From contig JAQQWL010000006.1 of NCBI GenBank assembly GCA_038363925.1, positions 3,328,501-3,392,500 of the forward strand: a stretch of 64,000 nt of DNA, written 5' to 3'. Under the pieces are notes generated by a model. It made no database searches, was not told the origin of the DNA, and saw nothing but the letters and a program-made list of their open reading frames with translations. The position numbers were made by a program, and so were the translations under genes. The DNA is from Apiospora phragmitis (lineage: Eukaryota; Ascomycota; Sordariomycetes; Amphisphaeriales; Apiosporaceae). How positions within the stretch are numbered: position 1 is the first letter of the stretch; each line of letters begins with the position of its first letter. Of the stretch, positions 11,970 to 23,511 are shown in pieces.

Positions 11970-14141
11970 ATGCCGTCTTACTATTACCACCTATGCTTCG
12001 AGCTTTATTCCACATCAATAACACAACCTCAATCCAACGTTGAGCGCACGTCTAACGTTCCTATCTGGTTGCCGCCTAAGCACTTTGGCATCTTCGGCGA
12101 GCTTCCGGCGCATCACCAAGGATCCATCCCTTGCAATCGCAACAGCAGGCAGCCGCCCCCCGAATACCACACCCAGTCCTCAGTGAACCTCAAGTCCGAG
12201 CCAAGTCGCAGTCTCATAGATTGTGGAACGTCGCGCCCCATCGCCAACGAGATCGAACCGAATCGTCTTATCCTGAACGAGAGGCAGTATCGACAGCTTC
12301 ACCAGCGAACCGCTAGCTTTCTTCCACCTCAATCGCATGCTGCTATCAAACCGCAGACGGCCGCAAAAGACTGGCGCTTCAGCCAACTTACCATTCACAG
12401 TCTAGAGTTGGCTACTTCGACCGAGAGCAACATCAGTGCCATGGCATCCCAGTCCACCTCAACATCATCTGCGGCCGCGGCCGCAGTAGGGCCCTCTATG
12501 GGGAGTGCGGGGAAAGCTACAAAGGCAAGATTCTTGCCCTTGAAGACCAAAGATACCAATATCGGCTGGGGAATTGTTCATCTATATCGAGAGGTCGAGG
12601 AAACGCCCGAGCTGTCGGCGCTTGCTGATGCCGAAGAGGTGGAAGATCCAGAGCGATTCGAGGGGGTAGATTGCACCACGTTATGTATACCAGCAGTTCC
12701 CAGCTACCTGTCGCCAAGTGACTTTCTTGGCTTTATTGGCGAGAAATGGAGATATCATGTTAGCCACTACAGGATGGTCATGACGGGTCGCTTGAACCGA
12801 TACCTGGTGCTGCTGAAGTTTCGCGACAGCAAACGTGCCTATACGTTCAAAAGGGAGTTTGACGGCAAGGTATTCAACGATATCGAACCCGAGACCTGCA
12901 CCATTGCATTTATTCGGTCTATCACCTTCGAGACGCCAATGCGGTCCAACGAGAGCTTCCCTGATCTAAGCCAAGACCCATTTACACCGTCCATCTCAAG
13001 TGCAGCAACCGGGTCTCTCAAACCACTCCCTTCCCCCCACACCTAGTCTCGTCGAGCTGCCGACTTGCCCAGTCTGTCTTGAGCGTATGGATGATACAAC
13101 AGGCCTCTTGACGATCCCTTGCCAACATGTATTTCATTGCTCTTGCTTGCAAAAGTGGAGGGGATCCGGATGCCCAGTTTGCCGACATACCAATCCGTCG
13201 CTCGCTATCTCTGACAGCACTGACGATGGTCCCTCGTCTTCGGGGCACAGTGACCCTGGAAACCCGTACACACAGCCCTTTGGCTCTCATGTCTCCAATC
13301 TCTGCGCCGTTTGCGACTCTCCCGACGACTTGTGGATCTGTCTCATCTGCGGCAACGTGGGCTGTGGGAGGTACAAAGGGGGTCATGCAAAGGAGCACTG
13401 GAAGGATACCGCACACACCTATGCCCTTGAGCTCGACACTCAACATGTCTGGGATTACGCCGGTGATATTTGGGTCCACCGCCTAATTAGAGAGAAGGGG
13501 GAAGGCAAGGTTGTGGAGTTGCCAGGCCATCATGACCAACCCGGGAGCAACAGGATGTAGTACCCCGTGCTAAGCTTGACAGCATCGGCATCGAATACAC
13601 CCATCTGCTGACAAGCCAGCTTGAGAGCCAGCGTGATTACTTCGAGGATATGCTCTCGAAAGCCGCTGACAAGGCTGCGAAAGCCTCAGCAACTGCCGAG
13701 GCGGCCGCCGCGCAAGCGACGGAAGCACTCAAAGAACTACGATCACTGAAAGCAGACCACCATGTTCTCACGTCGGATACCCTACCGAACCTAGAGAAGG
13801 AGATTGCTCGTGAACGTGTGCGTGCTACGAAGTCGACGGAGCTGGCTCGCAACTTGAGCAAGAGTCTGCAAGAGGAAAAGCTGGTCAACGAGGGACTCAT
13901 GAAGCGTCTCGAGCACGTCAACAAGGAGATGAACAGCTTGGGTGAGCAGATCAAGGGCCTTCAGGTGGAGAATGCGGACCTGAAGGATCAGAACCATGAC
14001 TTGAGCATGTTCATCAGCGGACAGGAGAAGCTCAAAGAAATGGAGGCCGAAGGTGCCATTGAACAAGAGGAGTTGGAGGCCGGTAGTGCCAGTGTGCCTG
14101 AGAGTAAGCGGAAGAAGGGCAAAGGCAGAGCCAAGGGTTGA
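11970..14141 (+). CDS. BRAP2/Etp1-type RING ubiquitin ligase, with two compensating frameshifts
   Basis: Homologue of BRCA1-associated protein 2 and yeast Etp1, a cytosolic RING E3 that binds ubiquitin. Start chosen at 11970 because the family begins MPSYYYHL-like. Order of parts: N-terminal BRAP2 RNA-recognition-like domain (about residues 195-320), C3H2C3 RING (about 365-405, CPVC, CQHVFH, CPVC), UBP zinc finger (about 443-500, CGRYKGGH), then a long Ala/Lys/Glu coiled coil and a basic KKGKGRAKG tail. The frame changes twice: one base too many in TTCCCCCC near 13031-13038 and one too few in CAACCCGGG near 13538-13546. With both corrected the span is exactly 724 codons (723 aa) and the junctions match the family. 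A 44-nt intron at 13510-13553 is a weaker alternative for the second shift. Probably an intact gene with sequence errors. Confidence 0.85.
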
Positions 14142-15766
14142 GCAGGATGGAATATGGTGCAAAGCGTATAGCGAGCATTCCTACTCATCGGCCCTGGTGA
14201 GGCCTATTTTACAGCGTCTTTTGTGCGGCATCGAGGTAACAATCACACAGGGACAGATATAAAACCATAGGATTCTGCGTAGCTATGTGGCTATTTTCTC
14301 TCGGAGCTCGGGCGGAATCGCTGGCGCACAAAGCTCTGAAGAAATAACGAGTACTAATATAGCGGACGAGAGTATATGGTGGCTGACGTAGAGTTCTCAC
14401 CGGCTCAGCCGTCCATACCACCTTGGGTAGTAGTAGCAGCCAGTACCTGGCCTCGATCAAGTCTAGCGAGCGACAATAAACGTTGTAATTATGTTTATTT
14501 CCAGCCTATGAAGTCACGGCGCCGCCATCTTGCTCGTACTCGAAAAAAGAGCTGTTTTGTTGGGAATGCAAGAAATCCAGTACTGCATATGTCGCGCTTC
14601 AAGTTCTAACCTATCATGCTTGACATGGCAGGCACCTAGCTGTTGAATCACTGCCTCGTGTTTCATTGCTTGTACATACGATACTCCTCTCATACTTGCT
14701 TTTTTTTCTTCGTATTCGAGTGATGCTGAAGAGGAACGAGGGGTAAGTTAAGGAGGGAGGGTATATGGACGCCACCGTTGCGCCCCGCCCCAGCTCTCAA
14801 CCTCACCAAAGCGGAAAGAAGGAAGAAGAAGTACGGATACATGTATGTACGAGTAGAGCCTCGCAAATTGGGTGGCAAGCGTTCGTAACCGATGCCAGTA
14901 GCAAACCTTATTAGTTATTCAGGTTGTGGGCTTTAATCGCACTACAAGCAGAAAAAGGATTTTGCCCTATTGCAGTACGAGAGAAAGAAACAAAGAAAAA
15001 AGGACGGGCCTACTACACCCTATGGGGCCAGCGAATAAAACAACGGCGCTTCCTATCTCCAAGGTGTCAACGCCCAGTTCAAGCTAAAGAAGCCCAGCGA
15101 CGAGATCTGCATGCCACAATGATAGCCCATGACGATGACCTGCTGCTAAGTAAAACATCTACTACTACCTAACCTCTCCAATATCGTGGATATTCCCATC
15201 CTTGTGCAGACCACACTCAACAACAACAACTGTCTTCTCCTGTCTTTCGTCGCCTTTTCAAGCTAGGGGGCAATACCTTAGGTACACTGGGTGTTTTTTT
15301 TGTTGGCTATCTGGCCGACTGGGCCTTATCACCATCGCTCTTTGATTTGGGCACCCCGGTCTTCCGGTTATGCGCTCTGCAGGTGATTTGCACACCACGC
15401 TTCCATCGTGCTATGCTTGCATGGGCTGCAACAGAGCCATATCTGCCAACCCAAGGAAGCACGATACAATATATACCTCAGCCCTCGCTGCTTCGCCCAT
15501 AGCGACCCAACCTGAGGCCTCTTAACCAATGTCATCCTGACACATTGCCATTTTTAGACCATCGCAATTCTTTCTTGGAACACTAGCTTCACACGACGAC
15601 TCAGCCTGGTTGCGAGACTACAGTTCTGTTTGCCTGCTATATTCCGACAAACCTCCCGCCGAACCATTAGAGACGATTGGTGACACAAACATCAATTTAC
15701 GCTTCATCACAAACTTGTTGTCCGACCCAGCAAACCCCGTCTACGAGACTGCCGACAAACGACGCC
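14142..15766. other. Spacer between the BRAP2-type gene and GPAT
   Basis: About 1.6 kb without a supportable gene. It contains poly-T and poly-A short runs and CAACAACAACAAC near 15220. The right-hand 200 bases are presumably the GPAT promoter and leader. Open frames are short and unrecognised. Confidence 0.6.
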
Positions 15767-18051
15767 ATGTCGGACAATACGTCGAAGGAGCAGCAAGCTC
15801 CTGCGAAGCCAGCCGAAGGCGACGCGAATCCCGGCAAGGAACTTTATCCTATGAGCAATTGGAAATACGACGCTTTTCTCTGGGGCATCTCGATAGTCAT
15901 CGACTTGTTCTTCCGCGAGGTTCACCATAGAGGCTCCTGGTACGTGCCTAGATCGGGCCCGGTCTTGTTTATCGCTGCGCCACATGCGAACCAGTTCGTC
16001 GACGCCATCATCCTACAACGTACCCTGCGCAACGAAGCCCACAGGCGCGTGTCGCTGCTTATTGCCCAGAAATCGGTCCATGGCTTCATCGGCTGGGGCT
16101 CGCGCCAGGTCGGCTCTGTCCCCGTCGGCCGCGCCCAGGACTCGGCGAAGCCTAAGCCGGGTCTCGTCTACATGCCCGACCCCATCAACAATCCGAATAT
16201 CATTCGCGGCGTCGGTACCAACTTTGAGAGGGATGCGGAGGTTGGCGGCATGATATTCCTGCCCTCGGTGAAGGGCCAGTCAGGGACGAATGTGGACATT
16301 CTCGAGATCGTCGGCCCCGAGGAGATACGGACCAAGCGAGCCTTTAAGGGAAAGGTGTCGCTGTTCCAGCTTACAGGCCGCGACGACATTACCGAAGAGG
16401 GCAGGTTCACCAACCCGCAAATCAACGGGCCCAAGCCGGGCTTCGAGGGCACTAAATACAAGCTTGCCCCGCGTATTGACCAGAGCAAGGTCTACCAAGC
16501 TGTATTTGACCGGCTCCGATCTGGCGGCTGCGTGGGTATTTTCCCCGAAGGTGGTAGCCATGACCGGACTGAGCTCTTGCCCCTGAAGGCCGGCGTTGCC
16601 ATTATGGCACTAGGCACCCTCGCCCAGGATCCCGATTGTGGCCTTACCATCGTGCCGGTTGGCATGAATTATTTCCACCCGCACAAGTTCCGATCACGAG
16701 CCGTGGTTGAATTCGGTCAGCCGTTCTCGGTGCCCCCAGACCTGGTGACGCTCTACCAAAACAATGAGCGAAGAGAAGCGATCGCTCAGCTTCTGGACAT
16801 GTGCACCATGTCTCTGAAGTCGGTGACGGTCTCTACGCCAGATTACGATACTCTCATGTCTATTCAGGCCGCTAGAAGGCTCTATATGACGGGCAAGAAA
16901 TTGCCTCTTTCTCATATCGTTGAGCTTAACCGCAAGCTCGCCAAGGGCTTCTCCAAATTCAAGGATGATCCCCGCATCATCGACGTTCTGACCCGAATCA
17001 AGAAATACAACGACCAACTGCGCTACCTGAATGTCAAAGACCACCAAGTCGAGCACGCAAGGCGATTCATTCCCAAGGTGGTCCTGTTGCTCCTCTGGAG
17101 AGTTTTGAAACTCTGTGTCCTGGCAATTGGAGTGGTTCCCGGCTTGGTCCTCTTTGCGCCCATCTTCCTGGTCTCGAAAGTGATCAGTATCAAGAAGGCT
17201 GCAACGGCCTTGGCCGGATCCACGGTCAAGATTGCTGGCAGAGATGTCATGGCGACCTGGAAAATTCTCGTTGCTATGGCTTTGGCGCCGGTTGTTTACC
17301 ACTTCTATAGTATTCTGCTGGCTTACACCAGGTGCTTCGGCTACGCTCCGGACTGGCTTCCTTGGTGGGCCATCTTCTTTGCCAGCTGGGCTGTTTGCCC
17401 TGCCATCACATTTGCGGCGCTCCGATTCGGAGAAGTTGGCATGGACATCGCCAAATCCCTGCGACCTCTCATCCTGTGTCTCAACCCATCGTCTCAGCTA
17501 TAGTTTCCATCAGATCCGCCAACAGCGTGCCCAACTGGCCGAACAGGTAGTTGCCACAATTAATGAGTTGGGACCTGACATGTACGACGACTTTGAGAAG
17601 AACCGGCTCATCAAGGACCCGGCATTCCCCGGTGGTGTCGCCAGCATGCCCGATTTCGGGATCCCAAGCGAACCCAGCTCTCCCGTCAGCGTGGGCACGC
17701 CGCCCATGCTCTCGCGCCGCAACACCACGGCGTCCAGCCGGGCGCTGCCCTCGCAACGAGTCCTTCTCAAACATTGGTCGCGTCGCCATGTTCCCGACCC
17801 GGCCCCCCTCGCGGGACAGAAGCCGAAGCAGCAGCAGCGGTGGAGGATTCGGATCGGGCGCTTTCCCTATCAGCGGATTCACCACTCTCGATTCCAAGGA
17901 GGGCTTCGACCAGGCGAACAGCAAGATCCGGGAAGCGATGGCGGAGCGCGGGCAGATGCGGCGACGCAAGAGCCATGTGGGCAGCGATGACGGGACCGAG
18001 CCGGACAGCAGCCAAGACGGCTCATGGGAGGAGATCAAGAAACACACCTAA
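15767..18051 (+). CDS. Glycerol-3-phosphate / DHAP acyltransferase (Sct1/Gpt2 type), with two frameshifts
   Basis: ER membrane enzyme that acylates glycerol-3-phosphate or dihydroxyacetone phosphate, the first step of phosphatidic acid and triacylglycerol synthesis. ATG chosen at 15767; upstream frame is open but has no ATG before it. Acyltransferase blocks: HANQFVD with catalytic His at residue 73, VPVGR, FPEGGSHD near 259-266, and IVPVGMNYFH near 295-304. Three or more hydrophobic segments follow (about 440-570), then a Ser/Arg-rich tail typical of the fungal enzymes. Two single extra bases break the frame: near 17491-17497 after LNPSS, and in CCC at 17748-17750 before RNESFSNIG. Removing both gives 761 codons (760 aa) ending EEIKKHT. 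The catalytic domain is upstream of both. Likely a functional gene with sequence error. Confidence 0.87.
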
Positions 18052-20658
18052 GCAGTTTTAGTGGCTCTGTCTGGCCCTCCGTACGGAAGAAAATAGAAAG
18101 GGGTACAAACCCAGAGGCCTACTAGGGGTGCAGCAGTACTGCCTGGGGACTTAGTTATCTTGGCTTGTTTGGTGTCTTAATAGCGGCCTATACATACACG
18201 ATCTGCTACATCAGCGTTGAGGCGTTGGACGAGCGTTTCTTAATTTTGGGGGTTGAATATCTTATTGTTTGCCACAGTTGATGTGAATGAGGATGATAGT
18301 GACCACGCCCCCGGCATATAGGGTGGTGGCGCTATCCGACTCAGTATACACGTACCCATCGAAATACAATCAACTATTTGCCATATGTTTAGCGCACCTA
18401 TTGTAGGGCTAGGTAGTAATTAGTTTCAACTGCGGACACCGCCACAACGGGCTTCGCATGCCACTCGGTGCATGTATGCATGGCAGTAAGCACCGAAAAT
18501 AGCAAGAGAACAGGTGTTTTTGTGTATTTGATGGGATGTTGGCATGGTATGGTGTTGACTAAGTACTCATTGTTCCGCAATAGGAAATCAAAGCCATGCT
18601 GCATGGCCAGTTGGTCACAAGCGATGACAGGATTTCTGCGGCAGTGGAAAGACCTCTGACGTGATGGCAACCTGATCGACATGACAGGTACTTTTTTTCT
18701 TTTTCTTTCTCTATACCGCTGTCGTTTCCTATACCGCTGTCATATCATGTCAGCTTTGCGTCGCAGGTGGAGTCGTTGACAGCTGCTAGGAGACGTCATT
18801 GAAGGAATCGTGACCATCGTAGGAGAGCTCTGCAGTTGGTTGGTCGATTCTTTCTGGATTCTGACACATAAATGCTTTGTTACCCCCGGTCGTTACCCGG
18901 TCTGCAAGGCAAGCAGGCAAGATGCATGTCTTCTTTTTCCCGCATTGTGTCATAATCTGCAGGTTGACTGTCCGTTGGTGGGCGCGATCGAAATCGGGGA
19001 TGTGAGGATTTGGGCTCGGCTCGTCGGCACAGCGGGAGGGGGCGACACACCGAGAGACCACCCCCAGTCGACAGGAGGGAAAGAGAGAGGGGGCACTGGG
19101 GAGGAAGGAAGAAGACGAAACTTCCCGAGCCACGCGATGTTGACTCTGCACTCTCTTCGCCACAGCAATTGGGTTTGTTTATTAATAGCAGATATAGATC
19201 GAGAAGCATGCATATATATATATATGCACTAGGGGGTTTATATCGTGCATGCATTATACTGATTACCTAAATGTATGATTTACTGCTTGGTGGCGCAGAT
19301 GGCCCTACCGTCTGTTTACTGAGTCAGGGCTGTGTGCTAATAAAGCCAGCAACAGTCTGGGGGAACTCGGTAGCCTTAATAAGATCAGATTAAGCTTGAA
19401 AACACGCACAGCATAGGGCCGGGACGGTCGGTGATTGGTGCTTGATACGAAGGGGGGCAGGGGGGAGGAGCTACATTAGGGAGGTCACCCGCACTACTAC
19501 CAACAACGGCGCAATTATTAGCATTAGCAAAAGACGAACAGAGAAAAAACCAAAACGAGATTGCAGGTGAGGAGCTGACGAGGGCGCAAATGGGCGCAAA
19601 ACTGGCAGAGCTAAGCCGGACTGGGTGGGCTCGTCCGGGCTTGGCTCATGCAACCGGGTCGTCATTTGGGCGGATTTTGGGTCGACGGCGTCCACTCTTA
19701 CACAGTCAGCAGCGCCCTGATTGGCCATGGCTCTGTTGTCGCTTTCTTAATTTGGTCTTGCAAGGCTCCGAGGGCGCTCAAGGCCACCACTGGGCCACCA
19801 CGGGAACCATGGACAGGGGGGGCTGGATCCTCCTGCTTATTTGCCTGGAGCCTAGGTTAGGTTAAGTCGTAGTGGTAGAAAACAGGTTAGTTACAGAGAG
19901 CAGCAACCAGCAGCAGCCGCCTTAGCAGCAGCAAGCAACAAGCAGTCTGTCAGCAATCAGCACTCATTCACTCACTCATTCAGTCACACTCGCTCAGTCA
20001 TTCGCTTATTCGTTTTGTTTCTGCTCGCTCGTTCGTTCGTTGATCTTGTCTCCATTCCCTTTCCTATCCTTTCGGCTTCCTTGTCTCGGCTTCCTTTTCC
20101 CGTCCTTCTTCCTCTTGGCCCCCCCTCTCCAGCATAATCCATCCAGCTAAGCCAAGAAAGGGCCAGGCAGGCTTACTACTTACTGTATGTAATCCATGCT
20201 GTCCTGCCTGTCAAGTTATTCCTTTTTCTTGTGACCAACCCCCCTCGTCCTCTTCCCGACCCAAAGTTAGAGTTCTTCGTTGAACTGGAACGACCCGCGA
20301 AAAGGAAAGAAGGATATAAACAAGAGGAATAGACGCCAACGCCGACGCCGGTACACCGTTATACAGACAATACCACAACTCATTCGGCTACCCTCCCGTT
20401 CGCGTCTTGGAAGTATCACTGCCTATACCATACCGGCTTGAGATGGTCTAGGCGCTGCCAGGTTGAAGCTCGATACTCCTACCACCGGCTTCAATCTGCG
20501 CCAATTGCGACAAGTTGGGCTCGAAGAAGAGTATCCTATATACCCGTCGTTGCACACAACACAATAGCGAGCTTCGCACTCTACGCGCCGTCCCCAATTG
20601 TCTGTCGTACTAGTAGACAGGCTCGCGAACAAGACCGCCGCTGAAACCGTCGCCCATT
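18052..20658. other. Gene-free stretch upstream of the small membrane protein
   Basis: No gene supported over 2.6 kb. Contains a short TA run near 19213-19224, a G-rich block near 19450-19465, and from 19930 to 20120 degenerate CAGCAG, CACTCATT and CGTTCGTT tracts followed by pyrimidine-rich sequence. The last 600 bases look like the promoter and long leader of the next gene. Confidence 0.55.
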
Positions 20659-21427
20659 ATGCAACTCCTACCAGCGCTTCTCTTCCTGGGCGCATACACA
20701 CTCCCGTTGATCAGCGCCGCACCCGTCGATGGCGTAAGTTTCGCATCATCCCTCCAGTATTCCCCCGGATTCTTCATTGGCACGATTACCCCATTCATGA
20801 CCACCTGTCATCCCTTCCCAACCCCCTTCCCATGACGCGAAACTGAGACTGTCTGGTGGCTCCACCAAAGCTGTCAACTTGAGTTCAACTTGGAAAGCTA
20901 GCTGTGTCGTCCTTCATGCGTGCTTTGCTGACCAACACCTCTTGCTCCAACAGCGATGTACCGACTTCCGCGCGTTTGCGCCTTCCTTGTCTGATTTGTC
21001 GTATATGTCACGCCATGCCCTCCCGCGGAAGATAACCACGGCCACCCATTCGACGATAAAGCATTTGGAACCCGGCTTTCATGAATTTGTGTACCAGTCC
21101 GCCAAGGCGATTGACTCGGGGGAGTCTTACTCGCGCATTGCCGCGCGCTATGCCGGCGCATGCGCCGTAGGTACCGCCGTCGGATTGGTCCTGCTCTGGG
21201 TCTTGGCGCGGTGCCTGGCAGCCAAATGGCGGAAGTATAGGAGCCAGAAGGAATGGGGTCGCAAATCACGAGGCTCGTTTATCCAGCGGTCAAGGCCACT
21301 CTCCATCGGCAGCCGAGGCGAAATCGTCTTCAACACAGACGAGAAGGAATGGGATGTGCGGTGGGCGAGGGAGACAGGCGTGGCCGACAAGGCCTGCGAC
21401 CGAACGCAAGGTGTCAGACTATACTGA
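20659..21427 (+). CDS. Small secretory-pathway single-pass membrane protein, two exons
   Basis: Unrecognised protein of 182 aa from join(20659..20733, 20954..21427). Exon 1 is 25 codons and encodes a signal peptide (MQLLPALLFLGAYTL, then an Ala-Ala-Pro cleavage-like site). The intron 20734-20953 has a GTAAGT donor, TGCTGAC branch site and CCAACAG acceptor, phase 0. Exon 2 encodes a lumenal or extracellular part of about 80 residues, one transmembrane helix (AVGTAVGLVLLWVLA) with a basic flank (KWRKYRSQK), and a cytosolic tail of about 60 charged residues. This predicts a type I membrane protein of the secretory pathway or plasma membrane. I recognise no domain. The signal peptide in a separate first exon explains why exon 2 alone looks like a soluble orphan frame. 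Confidence 0.7.
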
Positions 21428-23511
21428 AGAGCATCTTCTGGTAGCCTTATTTTCTCCCGTCCCGCCACGACGTCGAGGTCGCCATGCCCGAGTCCTAGCG
21501 AGGACGCCCAAAATAACAAACATCAAAACAACGAATGCCTCTACCCATCTGCCTGGCATTTGCAACTTGAGTTTTTACGCTTCGAGTTTTCGTCATTCAT
21601 GATCTCAGCACTTTGCTTGCTAAGGGAAACGGAGTTATATATACCAATGGCGTTTTTTGTTTCGACTGCAACCTACATATCATTTGTTTACTCAACCTCC
21701 GAGGCCGGTTCCCCACGAGTCCTTCGTTTCCGGCGAATGAGGCAGGTTGAAGCCCTCAATACATCGAAGGGTGCTTGTATATACATGTGGCATTTTGCAA
21801 ATACTTTACGAGAGACGAGCCTCGCGATCCTGTCATCACCTCTCGCTTGGATTTTCCATCAGACAAAACATATCAAAAACCTATCATTGAAGATGGCAGA
21901 GAATAAAATAAGCCCCGCCCCTCGCTGGAGAGAAAAGCATCGTAGAGAAAGAAGAGGGGAATTGAGATATACAGGTGAAGAAGATACTCAATAGATACCC
22001 ATGAACATATATCATATACCGTTTGTTTTTTCATACTTGCTGGCTATGACCGTACTTGATTACTGTGTTGCTGTTGGTGTCTTGCTCCTCTCATCGTCAC
22101 TGAAGTTGACGTTCACAGTGTCTTCGGCTGAACTAACTAAGATTACCTAACTGGTAGTCGGTCTGATGTTGTTCTCTTTCATGCACGGGGCGGGAACAGA
22201 ACGTGGTGGTGCAGTCATGGAAGTTTATTCGTGAAAGCGCAGGACCCTGGAAAGTATAACTTGCTGAATCTGAACACCATCCAACCTACGTAGCGCATGC
22301 ACATCAACAACGTACTGTATGCATTGCACTTGCACTAACTAACACGTCTTATGGGTAAGTACTCCACAGCAAGGCTAGGTAAGTTTGACTCTTGCGTGAA
22401 GTAGAAAGTCAGTTCTCGCTCGGATAATTCATCCAATTTGATATGTACCCACGAGTTCTCTGATGTCTAACCTTCAGATACAATACCTGGCTTGGGGAGT
22501 CAAACATACTCACGACCAACATGCATATGTTTAACTCCCCAAACCAGGTATTACAGTAGTGTACAGCATAGCTTCCACACCAAAATACAGTGTGTGGCCG
22601 ATGTTTTCCAAAAACACCGTCCCATTTGTATAAACCTATCTGAAGTGCTGAAAGGCCTGAACACCGGTAGGTTGACCAATCCCAGCAGGCTGCTTTCGAT
22701 CCCCGGGCTCACTTGGTATGTTTCTTTCATAGCCAGCCCAAAGGTCAGTCAAATACAGTTAATTAGCGCTATACTTTATGCAAGAGTTAAACTTTGCCTT
22801 GCTGGGTGGTAGGCAAGTAGCGTCGTAAAGCACTACCTGTCAAGCAGTGAAGTTGATTTTTTCGCTCGGACAAGAGTTCAGCCCGAGGAAGCTGAGGAAA
22901 GGTATCCCTATTTCCCAAGTGTATCGCCGCCACACATCCGATCCTTCACTACATGGAAGGGGGTTTCTTTGTTTTTGCCTGTTACGTGATATATGTACTA
23001 TGTGTGAGTTGAGTAGTTGGGTTCAAGTACTTGGTTTGGTAGCAGCCGTGCTCTCGTCTGGGGGAGAGCCTGGTACAAATAGCTACTTATGTACGGATAG
23101 GTTCGGGTTCTATGAGCGTGCCATGTGCAACGACGTATCCGGGCTCCTCCTTCCTTCCTGGTGCCATCCCATTCTTCCGAGAATCTAGCCCTCTAGTGGT
23201 AGTCGTAGTCTATCCCAATCCCAATATCTGTATGCAGAACACGCAGGAAGAATATGTTCTCCTGGTCTATGCAAGTCTGGTTCAGACAGACGCCTCTCTC
23301 TGCAGGCAGAGAGCAGAGCGAGCAGTGCCAATTCTACCACGGTTGCTACCCTCCCTTGTATGTTAGCGAAGCATATTGACAGATCTAAAGTATATAGGGA
23401 CAAAAAGATGGCTTGAAGATGTGTATACAAATCTTCAACGCCAATCTGCTTTTGCGATTCGCCTCGGGTGTGGATGTATAGTGTGTGTGTGTGTGCCCTT
23501 GTGACTTTCTC
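21428..23511. other. Convergent spacer with an inverted repeat
   Basis: No gene supported. It lies between the 3' ends of the small membrane protein and the Apd1-like gene. AT-rich 3' UTR-like sequence occupies the left third. It contains a 27-nt near-perfect inverted repeat, listed separately, and a short GT run at about 23480-23494. A 144-codon frame at 21560-21994 starts at TTG and shows no family resemblance. Confidence 0.55.
22482..22552. repeat. 27-nt near-perfect inverted repeat with 17-nt loop
   Basis: Left arm 22482-22508 and right arm 22526-22552 are complementary at 25 of 27 positions around a 17-base loop. Both mismatches are C in the left arm against T in the complement of the right arm, that is, transitions. 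The RNA would form a long hairpin. No terminal duplication is visible, so I cannot call it a MITE. Confidence 0.8.

Noticed and set aside
13000..13046. 47-nt intron explaining the first frame change in the BRAP2-type gene
   Set aside because: GT and AG ends exist, but splicing does not put the RING in frame.
13510..13553. 44-nt intron explaining the second frame change in the BRAP2-type gene
   Set aside because: Phase works, but the donor GTTGTG is poor, there is no clear branch site, and it removes residues (KVVELP) I expect to be conserved. Kept only as an alternative.
17476..17513. 38-nt intron in the acyltransferase gene
   Set aside because: Too short, no branch site, and would delete conserved LNPSS sequence.
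21560..21994. 144-codon frame downstream of the small membrane protein
   Set aside because: TTG start in AT-rich 3' UTR-like sequence, no resemblance to any protein.
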